A stretch of 64,000 nt of DNA from GWA1-39-11 sp964640435 (GCA_964640435.1 CAZXFJ010000001.1:62001-126000); one strand, 5' to 3'. Counted from the stretch's first letter, positions 44,625-51,877 are shown. The notes: a model not told the origin generated them from the letters alone. Translations and numbers: made by a program.

Positions 44625-45250
44625 TATTTACCAATTATAACAACAGCATCATCGCGTCCTGAAGCATCTAGATTTGCGGAAGTTGATCCAACCGTATATT
44701 TTCCTGCTAAGTCACTCTTAAGAAGATTTAAATATTTATTCTGTGATGATTTAATTTGAATGGAAGCATTTGTATAGTCAAAGTTTTCTGCGTTTCCAAC
44801 TTGAATAACATTCCATCCAAGGCCAGTCAAATAGTCTCCAGCAGTTTTGGATGCACCTGCTGTGCCACTTCCATTAAGAACATGAATCGCAAGCTTGCTT
44901 CTATCAAGCCCTGTTGTTCGATCGATTGTTGTAGATGATGTTGGTTTGGGACTTGGCGTTGTAGTAACAGTGTCTTTTGGTTCCTCGGTTGGAGTCATTT
45001 CTTCGGTTGGTGTTGCTTCTTCAGTTGGGAATAATTCTTCTGTTGGAGTAGGTGTTAGGTCGCTTGCTGTATCACTGCTTGATCCACTAATAAATTTAAA
45101 TACTCCGAATACAATAAGGGCTAAAACGATAACGACAAAAATGATAATAAATATTTTTTTAGGGGAACGACCTGAGTCTTGTTTATTAAGACGACTGCTT
45201 TCAAACTGAGTAGGGGCTTGGAATATTTCTCCTCTTTCCTCTTCTTCCAT
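44624..45250 (-). CDS. Membrane protein with LytR C-terminal (LytR_C) domain
   Basis: 208 residues. An acidic cytoplasmic start (MEEEERGEIF), one transmembrane helix (KKIFIIIFVVIVLALIVFGVF), a Thr/Pro/Glu-rich spacer with TPTEE repeats, and a LytR_C domain (LAIHVLNGSGTAGASKTAGDYL, ending DDAVVIIGK). LytR_C domains occur with cell-wall polymer ligases and alone at the surface. I prefer the ATG at 45250, which has a TATTAT hexamer 7 nt upstream, over one 27 nt earlier. Confidence 0.8.
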   Translation of the reverse strand: MEEEERGEIFQAPTQFESSRLNKQDSGRSPKKIFIIIFVVIVLALIVFGVFKFISGSSSDTASDLTPTPTEELFPTEEATPTEEMTPTEEPKDTVTTTPSPKPTSSTTIDRTTGLDRSKLAIHVLNGSGTAGASKTAGDYLTGLGWNVIQVGNAENFDYTNASIQIKSSQNKYLNLLKSDLAGKYTVGSTSANLDASGRDDAVVIIGK

Positions 45251-45257
45251 AGCCAAT

Positions 45258-45263
45258 ATAATA
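45258..45263 (-). promoter_or_regulatory. -10 element, leaderless start of the LytR_C gene
   Basis: TATTAT on the minus strand, 7 nt before the start codon at 45250; this spacing supports the start choice. Confidence 0.5.
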
Positions 45264-45304
45264 ACAGGAAAAAGCAATTTTGCAAGTATTGATTTGCTAA
45301 AGTT

Positions 45305-45342
45305 AAATTTTAAATGTAAAGTTGACTTGACATTTAAAATTT
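45305..45342 (+). promoter_or_regulatory. Perfect 13-bp inverted repeat overlapping the XRE gene promoter (candidate operator)
   Basis: AAATTTTAAATGT at 45305-45317 and ACATTTAAAATTT at 45330-45342 are exact reverse complements separated by 12 nt. The -35 TTGACA (45327-45332) lies in the right half; TAATGT at 45350-45355 is the -10 after 17 nt. Binding by a dimeric HTH protein would block the promoter, so autorepression by the next gene product is likely. Confidence 0.65.
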
Positions 45343-45365
45343 CATCTGATAATGTTTAACCATGT

Positions 45366-45566
45366 ATGGCAGAGGCAGTAAAAAATCGTGTTCAGGAGTA
45401 TCGATCATTAAAAAAAATTACTCAAGAAGACTTAGCAAAATCAGTTGGGGTAGCAAGACAGACAATAATTGCCATTGAGAAAGGAAATTATACTCCATCT
45501 GTTTTATTAGCTATTAAGATAGCAAAAGAATTAAAGGTAGAGCTTAAGGAATTATTTTACATATGA
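45366..45566 (+). CDS. XRE/Cro-type HTH transcriptional regulator (66 aa)
   Basis: A minimal helix-turn-helix protein: VKNRVQEYRSLKKITQEDLAKSVGVARQTIIAIEKG is a textbook Cro/XRE fold, and it ends after the fifth helix (ELKELFYI). Such YozG-like regulators are usually paired with a membrane protein gene, as here: the next ATG overlaps its stop (ATGA). The 13-bp inverted repeat over its promoter is the likely binding site. Confidence 0.88.
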   Translation: MAEAVKNRVQEYRSLKKITQEDLAKSVGVARQTIIAIEKGNYTPSVLLAIKIAKELKVELKELFYI

Positions 45567-45928
45567 AAGAAATACATGCAGGTGAACTACTTATATCAGT
45601 AATTTTAATACTTCTTTTAATTTTCTTCTTAAATCCATTTCATATCCTAATGCCGGATCCAATGCTTACTCTTATGATTGTTATTCTGCTAGTTTTATTT
45701 GGTATTTTTGCAGGTTTTGTTTTTAAAGAGAGCGTTCATGATGAGAGAGAAAGTCTACATCGTTTTATTGCCGCTCGTTTTGCTTATCTAGTTGGCACAG
45801 GAGTACTTGTTATTGGGATAATTATTCAAAGCCTTTCACACAGTGTCGACATTTTTTTAGTTGTAACTTTAATACTAATGATACTGGCAAAGATATTTGG
45901 TTTTTTGTATGCAAAGAATAAACATTAA
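45563..45928 (+). CDS. Four-helix membrane protein paired with the XRE regulator
   Basis: 121 residues with four hydrophobic helices (ELLISVILILLLIFFL; LTLMIVILLVLFGIFAGFVF; FAYLVGTGVLVIGIIIQ; FLVVTLILMILAKIFGFLY) and a conserved-looking polar loop FKESVHDERESLHRF between helices 2 and 3. It resembles the small membrane partners of YozG-type regulators. It may sense a membrane signal or inhibit the regulator (inference). Confidence 0.65.
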   Translation: MKEIHAGELLISVILILLLIFFLNPFHILMPDPMLTLMIVILLVLFGIFAGFVFKESVHDERESLHRFIAARFAYLVGTGVLVIGIIIQSLSHSVDIFLVVTLILMILAKIFGFLYAKNKH

Positions 45929-45931
45929 AGG

Positions 45932-45942
45932 AGGTGAGACAA
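45932..45942 (+). promoter_or_regulatory. Full-length Shine-Dalgarno before the Met-rich gene
   Basis: AGGAGGTGA lies a few bases upstream of the ATG at 45944. It is the strongest SD in the window, where most starts have none, and decides this start. Confidence 0.75.
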
Positions 45943-45943
45943 A

Positions 45944-46210
45944 ATGAATAAAACAACAATGTGGATTATAGTTATTGTTGCATTAATTGTAGGATTTGTG
46001 GGTGGCTTTTTTATTGCAAATAGCCAAGCTTCTAAATCTATGATGATGGTTAAAGAAGATATGCAAAAACAAATCAATGATGCAAAAATGGAAAATGAAA
46101 AAATGATGGAGGAGAATAGTGCGGGAGACGATAAGATGATGCAGGATGATTCAGGTTCCATGGAGCAGAGCGATACAATGATGCAAGATGACAAGATGAT
46201 GGAGAAATAA
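45944..46210 (+). CDS. Methionine-rich membrane-anchored protein (88 aa)
   Basis: An N-terminal membrane helix (MWIIVIVALIVGFVGGFFI) is followed by an outside tail of about 60 residues that is highly acidic and Met-rich: 16 of 88 residues are Met, many as MM pairs next to Asp or Lys (DDKMMQDD, SDTMMQDDKMME). Met-rich exported peptides are known as copper(I) ligands and as sacrificial oxidant traps. It is followed by a DipZ-like reductant carrier and msrB, which favours a redox role (inference). It is probably co-transcribed with the XRE pair (15 nt gap). Confidence 0.75.
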   Translation: MNKTTMWIIVIVALIVGFVGGFFIANSQASKSMMMVKEDMQKQINDAKMENEKMMEENSAGDDKMMQDDSGSMEQSDTMMQDDKMMEK

Positions 46211-46219
46211 TTTCTCTAA

Positions 46220-46233
46220 AAGCCGGCCGGCTT
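46220..46233. terminator. GC-rich 14-bp palindrome between the Met-rich and dipZ genes
   Basis: AAGCCGGCCGGCTT is fully self-complementary and stands out in AT-rich surroundings. As RNA it forms a 5-bp stem with a GGCC loop 9 nt after the stop codon. No T-run; it may be a weak terminator, a processing site, or a protein-binding palindrome. Confidence 0.4.
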
Positions 46234-46261
46234 AATTATCATTGTATGTTTTAATATAAAT

Positions 46262-47998
46262 ATGATCACTTTATTAATATTTGCTTTTTTATCAGGACTT
46301 GTAACTATAGCTGCGCCATGTATTTGGCCTTTACTTCCGATTGTTTTATCAAGTAGTGCTCTTAACGGGGACCATATGCGTCCTTTAGGTCTCACTCTTG
46401 GAATAATGACAAGTTTTGGTATTTTGACACTTTCAATTTCCTATCTTGTTGCCATATTTAAATTTGATGCTAATCTATTAAGAATTTTTTCAGTAGTAAT
46501 TTTAGTGTTCTTAGGTCTCACACTTTTATTGCCACCACTTTCAAGAATTGTTGAATCATTTGTCTCACGATTTGCTGGAAAAATAGGTCCTCAAAACGTG
46601 CAAGGAGGATTTGTGCCTGGTTTTATAACAGGTCTTGCTTTAGGTGTAGTATGGACACCATGTGCTGGTCCAATACTTGCAACAATTGCCACACTTTCTG
46701 CAACCAAAGCTGTCGGATTGCAAATAGTTTTGGTAACAGCAGTTTATTTAATCGGCGTTGCAATACCTTTGTTTATATTTTCATATGCTGGTCAAAAATT
46801 TATTCAAAAAAGCAGATTTTTTAACAAATATACGGGTATCGTGCAGAGAGTATTTGGAGCGATAATAATTGCAACAGCTCTACTAATCTTTACTAACTAT
46901 GACAAGGTTTTATCTGCCAATCTTTTAAATGCATTCCCATCGTATACAAGTTTTATCAATAATCTTGAAGGAAATAATCAAGTCTCAAAAGAACTAAACA
47001 AGATAAAAGGAAGTGAAGATAATTCGCAAAGTAATAATTCCTCACTGTTTAATGAAAATTATCCAGCACCAGAGCTTACAGGAATCACAAATTGGATTAA
47101 CACTCCAGATGACAAACCTTTAACACTTAAGGATTTGAAGGGGAAAGTAGTACTCGTCGATTTTTGGACATATACATGTATTAATTGTATTCGGACATTG
47201 CCTCATGTTACTGCTTGGTATGACAAGTATAATAAAGACGGATTTGTCACTATTGGGATTCATACACCTGAATTTGAGTTTGAGAAGAGTACAAATAATG
47301 TTGAGGCGGCAATAAAGCAATTTAATATTCATTATCCAGTTGCACAAGATAATAATTACGCTACATGGACCGCATTTCAAAATCAGTATTGGCCTGCAGA
47401 GTATTTAATAGATAAAAATGGAAACGTCAGACGTACTCATTTTGGAGAAGGAGAGTACGAGGAGATGGAGGAGGCAATTAGAATCTTATTGAAAGAAAAG
47501 GGAGCATCACTTTCAGCGGGACTTGTCGAAATGCCAGATGATACTCCTGCTCAGCGAATTTCTCCTGAGACATATATAGGATCATCTCGTATGGAATATT
47601 ATTACCCAAATGGAAGAGTTAATAACGGCTCATATACAAATTTAAAACTACAACCACAGATTCCTGTAAATTCATTTGATTTTGGAGGTAGCTGGATAGT
47701 TAGCGACGAATATTCTCAAACAGGAAATAATGCATCCTTGGAATATAAATTTTATGCCAATAAAGTTTTCTTAGTATTAAAGCCAGCCAATAGTAATGCT
47801 GGAAAAGTTAGAGTTTTTCTTGATGGGAAAGTAGTGAGTATTCTAAATAAGGGAAGGGATGTTAATAGTGATGGTTACATTCCAATTACTGAAGACAGAT
47901 TATATGAATTAATAAACCTTCAAGGAAAATATGGCGAACATTTGTTAAGACTCGAATTTAGTAATGGAATTCAAGTCTTTGCATTTACATTCGGATAA
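46262..47998 (+). CDS. dipZ: DipZ-like CcdA-thioredoxin fusion (thiol:disulfide exchange)
   Basis: 578 residues. Part one (about 1-220) is a CcdA/DsbD-type membrane domain with Cys-Pro-like motifs AAPCIWPLLPIVLSS and WTPCAGPILATIATLSATKA that shuttle electrons across the membrane. Part two (about 265-410) is a TlpA-like thioredoxin fold with FWTYTCINCIRTLPHV (Cys306, Cys309). Part three is a beta-sandwich C-terminal domain (GSWIVSDEYSQTG, KVFLVLKPAN) as in mycobacterial DipZ. It would carry reducing power to the outside. Its stop abuts the stop of convergent msrB. Confidence 0.9.
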   Translation: MITLLIFAFLSGLVTIAAPCIWPLLPIVLSSSALNGDHMRPLGLTLGIMTSFGILTLSISYLVAIFKFDANLLRIFSVVILVFLGLTLLLPPLSRIVESFVSRFAGKIGPQNVQGGFVPGFITGLALGVVWTPCAGPILATIATLSATKAVGLQIVLVTAVYLIGVAIPLFIFSYAGQKFIQKSRFFNKYTGIVQRVFGAIIIATALLIFTNYDKVLSANLLNAFPSYTSFINNLEGNNQVSKELNKIKGSEDNSQSNNSSLFNENYPAPELTGITNWINTPDDKPLTLKDLKGKVVLVDFWTYTCINCIRTLPHVTAWYDKYNKDGFVTIGIHTPEFEFEKSTNNVEAAIKQFNIHYPVAQDNNYATWTAFQNQYWPAEYLIDKNGNVRRTHFGEGEYEEMEEAIRILLKEKGASLSAGLVEMPDDTPAQRISPETYIGSSRMEYYYPNGRVNNGSYTNLKLQPQIPVNSFDFGGSWIVSDEYSQTGNNASLEYKFYANKVFLVLKPANSNAGKVRVFLDGKVVSILNKGRDVNSDGYIPITEDRLYELINLQGKYGEHLLRLEFSNGIQVFAFTFG

Positions 47999-48391
47999 TT
48001 AGTCCTCTGTAATCGTTGCGGGAATTTCTTTTCCTTCAGGTATAAAACGTATGGAGAGTGAGTTAACACAGTGACGAGTATCCTTTTCGGTTAAATGTTC
48101 ACCTCTAAAAACATGTCCTAAATGTGCTCCGCAATTTCCGCATTCTATCTCAGTTCTTTCTCCATCGGGATCTGGAAGCTCGCGTACTGCATCAGGAAAT
48201 GTGTCATCAAATGCTGGCCATCCACAATGTGCATCATATTTTGCCTTTGCAGAAAACAGAGGTAGATTGCAGCGACGACAAATAAAAGTTCCTGGGGCAT
48301 AAAAGTCATCGTATTCTCCTGTAAATGGAGATTCCGTACCTTTATCTTCAATTATTCTTTTTTCTTCATCAGTCAACTTATTGTATTCCAT
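47999..48391 (-). CDS. msrB: Peptide methionine-(R)-S-oxide reductase
   Basis: Reduces Met-R-sulfoxide in proteins. 130 residues. Zinc Cys pairs CRRC (38, 41) and CGNC (84, 87), HCGWPAFDD, HLGHVF and the catalytic Cys108 in RHCVNSLSIRF are all present. No signal peptide, so the protein looks cytoplasmic. It is convergent with dipZ with no gap and has its own leaderless promoter. Confidence 0.95.
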   Translation of the reverse strand: MEYNKLTDEEKRIIEDKGTESPFTGEYDDFYAPGTFICRRCNLPLFSAKAKYDAHCGWPAFDDTFPDAVRELPDPDGERTEIECGNCGAHLGHVFRGEHLTEKDTRHCVNSLSIRFIPEGKEIPATITED

Positions 48392-48398
48392 AATATAT

Positions 48399-48404
48399 AT
48401 TATA
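48399..48404 (-). promoter_or_regulatory. -10 element, leaderless start of msrB
   Basis: TATAAT on the minus strand, 7 nt before the start codon at 48391. Confidence 0.65.
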
Positions 48405-48464
48405 CACCTCTTATTTCTTACAATAATCTCATCATTTTATGGGTTTATCTATTTATTAAAAGCT

Positions 48465-48470
48465 TAAAAT
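48465..48470 (+). promoter_or_regulatory. -10 element, leaderless start of the 48477 gene
   Basis: TAAAAT ends 6 nt before the ATG at 48477. Confidence 0.6.
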
Positions 48471-48476
48471 GTCGAT

Positions 48477-49088
48477 ATGGTGCAAAGTGGGATACTTTTC
48501 GATAAGGCTAGAAACAGATCAATAATGCCATTAGGTGGTGATCAAGAGCCCAATTGGAGATTGTATGATGACGTACCAATAGCACATCGAGAACCTACGC
48601 CTGAACAGAAAAGAATGATTGACGATAGTTATCAAGAAGCATTAAAAGAGGTAATAAAAGATCAAGCAAAGCAGAGAGAAAGATTTAATAGTCTAGTAAA
48701 GCGCTCAAGTCAGACACTATATAAGATAAAAACTGTTTTTCCCTATAATTTTTTTCCTACAACAGTATCTATTGATCCACAAAAGGTAACACTGCAAATA
48801 AAAAACTTTTTCTCTTCTTCTGAAATTAGAAGTATTCATATAAAAAACATCTCACATGTATTTGTAGATACAGGTCCATTCTTTGCTACACTTGTACTAA
48901 TTGATCAAAGTATTTTGGATGATAATGTTGGAAAAATTCAAATTCCATATTTAAAAAAACAGGAAGCACTTAAAGCTCGCAGAATAATTCAAGGACTTAT
49001 TGTTGCACATAAGGAAGAAATTGATATTACAAAGTTAAGCGATGACAACGTTGTCAGAAAACTTGAGGAAATTGGGCGCATGCAGTAG
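48477..49088 (+). CDS. Uncharacterised protein (203 aa), possible PH-like domain
   Basis: Not recognised. A charged N-terminal helix (EQKRMIDDSYQEALKEVIKDQAKQRE) is followed by a beta-rich middle (FFPTTVSIDPQKVTLQIKNF, then IRSIHIKNISHVFVDTG) and an amphipathic C-terminal helix (KQEALKARRIIQGLIVAH). The middle resembles bacterial PH-like folds, but this is a guess. No membrane segment. Monocistronic from a leaderless promoter. Confidence 0.6.
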   Translation: MVQSGILFDKARNRSIMPLGGDQEPNWRLYDDVPIAHREPTPEQKRMIDDSYQEALKEVIKDQAKQRERFNSLVKRSSQTLYKIKTVFPYNFFPTTVSIDPQKVTLQIKNFFSSSEIRSIHIKNISHVFVDTGPFFATLVLIDQSILDDNVGKIQIPYLKKQEALKARRIIQGLIVAHKEEIDITKLSDDNVVRKLEEIGRMQ

Positions 49089-49093
49089 TGTGT

Positions 49094-49099
49094 TAAAAT
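49094..49099 (+). promoter_or_regulatory. -10 element, leaderless GTG start of the LmbE-like gene
   Basis: TAAAAT ends 6 nt before the GTG at 49106, which would be the transcript 5' end. Confidence 0.6.
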
Positions 49100-49105
49100 A
49101 ATTTC

Positions 49106-49780
49106 GTGAAATATCCAAAGAAAAAAGTAGCAGTAGCGATCTTTGCACACCCAGATGACGAAGCATTTGGTCCAGCTGGAACAATTCATAAATTAACTCG
49201 TGATTATGACGTTTATCTTCTCTGCGCAACAAAAGGTGAGATAGGTGAAACAAGTATTGAAAACAAAAAGCCTCTTCACGAGATTCGTGCTGATGAGCTT
49301 CGAAAATCTGCAAAGATATTAGGAGTAAAAAAAGTATATTTTTTAGGTTTTATAGATGGGACACTTTCAAATAGTCTTTATCATAAATTAGCAGCAGAAA
49401 TTGAAAAGCATTTGAAAAAATTAATGCCTGAACTTATTTTAACTATGAATCCAAATGGAGGTTCAGGGCATATTGATCATATTGTTGTTTCCATGGTTTC
49501 GTCATTTGTTTTTGAACGATTATCATTTATTAAAAAGATTATGTATACCGCTCAAACAAAAGAGGTAACAGATAAATCTGCAAAATATCCCTACTTTATA
49601 TATAGACCCCAAGGTTTACCTCGAGAACAAATTGATGAAATTGTCGATGTTTCAGATGTTTGGGAGGTAAAGCAGGCTGCTATGAAAACTCACGAGTCAC
49701 AAAAACATGATTATGATAGAATAAATAAAATGCGGGAGGGCTTACCTCAAGAAGAGCACTTTTTAGTTAAAAATAGGTAG
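49106..49780 (+). CDS. LmbE/PIG-L family zinc deacetylase
   Basis: 224 residues, GTG start. The zinc/catalytic motif AHPDDEAFGPAGTI is at the N-terminus; HEIRADELRKSAKILGV and GHIDHIVVS (third ligand) follow. The family removes acetyl groups from N-acetylglucosamine-linked compounds (for example GlcNAc-PI, mycothiol and bacillithiol precursors). The substrate here is unknown; no thiol-cofactor genes are visible nearby. Confidence 0.87.
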   Translation: MKYPKKKVAVAIFAHPDDEAFGPAGTIHKLTRDYDVYLLCATKGEIGETSIENKKPLHEIRADELRKSAKILGVKKVYFLGFIDGTLSNSLYHKLAAEIEKHLKKLMPELILTMNPNGGSGHIDHIVVSMVSSFVFERLSFIKKIMYTAQTKEVTDKSAKYPYFIYRPQGLPREQIDEIVDVSDVWEVKQAAMKTHESQKHDYDRINKMREGLPQEEHFLVKNR

Positions 49781-49791
49781 CAAATTGCCCC

Positions 49792-49820
49792 TTGACGAGG
49801 CACGATAATTTTTGTATTAT
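49792..49820 (+). promoter_or_regulatory. tuf promoter
   Basis: TTGACG at 49792-49797, a 17-nt spacer, TATTAT at 49815-49820. Predicted start near 49827, leader about 39 nt. Confidence 0.75.
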
Positions 49821-49827
49821 ATATCTC

Positions 49828-49850
49828 ACACCCAAGAGGTGTTTTATTTT
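49828..49850 (+). terminator. 5'-terminal hairpin and T-rich run in the tuf leader
   Basis: ACACC (49828-49832) and GGTGT (49838-49842) form a 5-bp stem with a CAAGA loop at the predicted 5' end; TTTATTTTT follows. Same layout as the fusA leader. The short stem makes a 5' stabilising or ribosome-access role as likely as attenuation. Confidence 0.4.
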
Positions 49851-49865
49851 TGACAAAAAACAAAT

Positions 49866-51047
49866 ATGGCTGGAAAATTTGACAGAACAAAACCACACGT
49901 TAATATAGGAACCATCGGTCACGTCGACCATGGTAAAACTACGTTAACAGCTGCTATCACAACAGTTCTTGCTAAAAAAGGACTTGCTGAAGCAAAGAAA
50001 TACGAAGATATTGATAATGCTCCTGAGGAAAAAGCTCGTGGAGTCACCATTAACATCTCCCACCAAGAGTACGAAACAGAAAACAGACACTATGCTCACA
50101 TTGATGCTCCAGGACACGCTGATTATGTTAAAAACATGATCACAGGAGCAGCTCAGATGGATGGAGCAATCCTTGTTGTATCTGCTGCAGACGGTCCAAT
50201 GCCTCAAACACGTGAACACATTCTTCTTGCTCACCAAGTTGGTGTACCTAAGATCGTTGTCTTCCTTAATAAAGTAGACATGGTTTCAGACCCAGAGCTT
50301 ATTGACCTTGTTGAAATGGAAGTACGTGAACTTCTTTCAAAATACCAATATCCAGGAGATGAGACACCTATCGTTAAGGGTTCAGCTCTTAAAGCAACAC
50401 AAGGTGATGCAGCAGCGGAAGAACAAATTCTTGAACTTATGAAGACTGTTGATGAATACGTTCCAACACCAGAACGTGACACAGATAAACCATTCCTTAT
50501 GCCTGTTGAAGACGTTTTCTCAATTAAAGGTCGTGGAACAGTTGTAACCGGACGTGTAGAGCGTGGAATGATCAAAGTTAACGACACAGTTGAAATCGTT
50601 GGAATTAAACCAACAGTATCAACAGTTATTACAGGAATTGAAATGTTTAGAAAACAACTTGATGACGCACAAGCTGGAGATAACGCAGGACTATTACTTC
50701 GTGGAATTGAAAAAGAGAACGTAGAGCGTGGTCAAGTTATCGCAAAACCAGGTTCTATTACTCCTCACACAGAATTTGAAGCTGAAATTTACGTTCTTAC
50801 CAAAGAAGAAGGTGGACGTCACACTCCATTCTTCAAAGGATACCGCCCACAGTTTTACATCAGAACAACTGACGTTACAGGTGAAGTTATCTTGCCAGAT
50901 GGTGTAGAAATGGTTATGCCAGGAGACAATGCTAAAATGACAGCAAAATTAATTGTACCTATTGCTCTTGAAGAAGGAATGAGATTTGCTATTCGTGAAG
51001 GTGGAAAGACAGTTGGAGCTGGAGTTATTACTAAGGTTCTTAAATAG
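49866..51047 (+). CDS. tuf: Elongation factor Tu
   Basis: Carries aminoacyl-tRNA to the ribosome. 393 residues. GHVDHGKTTL, RGVTINISH, DAPGHADY, NKVDM and SALKA are the G-domain motifs; domain II (GRGTVVTGRVERG) and domain III (GGRHTPFFKGYRPQFYIRTTDVTG) are intact. It is separated from fusA by 12 kb and adjacent to rpsJ. Confidence 0.98.
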   Translation: MAGKFDRTKPHVNIGTIGHVDHGKTTLTAAITTVLAKKGLAEAKKYEDIDNAPEEKARGVTINISHQEYETENRHYAHIDAPGHADYVKNMITGAAQMDGAILVVSAADGPMPQTREHILLAHQVGVPKIVVFLNKVDMVSDPELIDLVEMEVRELLSKYQYPGDETPIVKGSALKATQGDAAAEEQILELMKTVDEYVPTPERDTDKPFLMPVEDVFSIKGRGTVVTGRVERGMIKVNDTVEIVGIKPTVSTVITGIEMFRKQLDDAQAGDNAGLLLRGIEKENVERGQVIAKPGSITPHTEFEAEIYVLTKEEGGRHTPFFKGYRPQFYIRTTDVTGEVILPDGVEMVMPGDNAKMTAKLIVPIALEEGMRFAIREGGKTVGAGVITKVLK

Positions 51048-51092
51048 TTTAAGGGTTTCGCACATTTGAAAAGTTAAGTTCGCACGCTGCAG

Positions 51093-51117
51093 GCCTACTA
51101 TTTAGTGGGCTTTTTTT
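51093..51117 (+). terminator. Intrinsic terminator between tuf and rpsJ
   Basis: GCCTACT (51093-51099), loop ATTT, AGTGGGC (51104-51110) with one G-U pair, then seven T (51111-51117). It is the clearest classical terminator after a gene in this window; a new -10 element follows at once, so it could also limit read-through into rpsJ. Confidence 0.75.
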
Positions 51118-51121
51118 GTAT

Positions 51122-51127
51122 TAAAAT
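51122..51127 (+). promoter_or_regulatory. -10 element, leaderless start of rpsJ
   Basis: TAAAAT ends 6 nt before the ATG at 51134, directly after the terminator T-run. Confidence 0.55.
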
Positions 51128-51133
51128 TTAAAT

Positions 51134-51445
51134 ATGGCACAAAAAGGAAGAATTAGAGTAAAACTTAAGAGTTATGATTCAAGGATCATAGATTCAACGT
51201 GTCAACAAATCCTTGATACAGCTATAAGAACCGGTGCAAAAGTCATCGGTCCTATTCCATTACCTACAAAAAGAAGCGTTTTTGTAGTAAACAAATCTCC
51301 TTTTATTGATAAAGATGCTCGTGAGCACTTCCAGCTTAAAACTCACAAAAGACTTGTTGATATCATGAATCCAACTGATAAAACAATTGAATCTTTAATT
51401 CATTTAGATCTTCCAGCGGGAGTAGATGTAGAGATTAAGATGTAA
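51134..51445 (+). CDS. rpsJ: 30S ribosomal protein S10
   Basis: 103 residues: RIRVKLKSYDSRIIDSTCQQI, GPIPLPTKRSVFVVNKSP (the conserved loop; usually TVLRSPH), FQLKTHKRLVDIMNP and LDLPAGVDVEIKM. The gene normally starts the S10 operon in front of rplC. Here it is a single-gene unit, cut off from rplC by a convergent NUDIX gene whose end overlaps it by 11 nt. Confidence 0.96.
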   Translation: MAQKGRIRVKLKSYDSRIIDSTCQQILDTAIRTGAKVIGPIPLPTKRSVFVVNKSPFIDKDAREHFQLKTHKRLVDIMNPTDKTIESLIHLDLPAGVDVEIKM

Positions 51446-51863
51446 TAAGCTCTTTTACGAGCGTGTGAGTTTCAATTTTTTTCAATTCTTCAAGCATTTG
51501 TTCGCTTATATTGTAATTTTTCATTTCATCAAAGCTGATCCAAGCAAAATCTGAGTGCTCTTCTGATAATTGTACGTCATAGCTACCTATTACTTCACAT
51601 AAGAAATCTATTTGAACATAATGAGTGTCGCGACCCGTATTTTCATACATCCAAACGGCAAGTGGTGAGCCTATTTTAACATCGAGTCCTGCTTCTTCTT
51701 TTATCTCGCGAGACGCACCAGATATTGGATCTTCCATGTATTCGAGCTTTCCTCCGGGAATTTCCCATGATCCAGGCAAAAATGAGTCATTATCAGATCT
51801 TTTCATGAGTAAAAACTTATTATTATGGACAATAAAACCGCCGGTAACTACCTTTTGATTCAT
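51435..51863 (-). CDS. NUDIX hydrolase (MutT-like)
   Basis: 142 residues. Nudix box GGKLEYMEDPISGASREIKEE followed by AG is complete, preceded by LPGSWEIPGG. Probably cleans nucleoside-diphosphate derivatives (8-oxo-dGTP-like or others; not decidable). It sits on the opposite strand between rpsJ and rplC, an unusual insertion in a near-universal operon. Confidence 0.88.
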   Translation of the reverse strand: MNQKVVTGGFIVHNNKFLLMKRSDNDSFLPGSWEIPGGKLEYMEDPISGASREIKEEAGLDVKIGSPLAVWMYENTGRDTHYVQIDFLCEVIGSYDVQLSEEHSDFAWISFDEMKNYNISEQMLEELKKIETHTLVKELITS

Positions 51864-51871
51864 AGATAGTT

Positions 51872-51877
51872 ATTATA
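51872..51877 (-). promoter_or_regulatory. -10 element, leaderless start of the NUDIX gene
   Basis: TATAAT on the minus strand, 8 nt before the start codon at 51863. Confidence 0.6.

Noticed and set aside
46220..46233. Restriction or recombination site at the GC-rich palindrome
   Set aside because: Only one copy was noticed, with no flanking repeats or integrase gene; it is kept only as a possible RNA hairpin.
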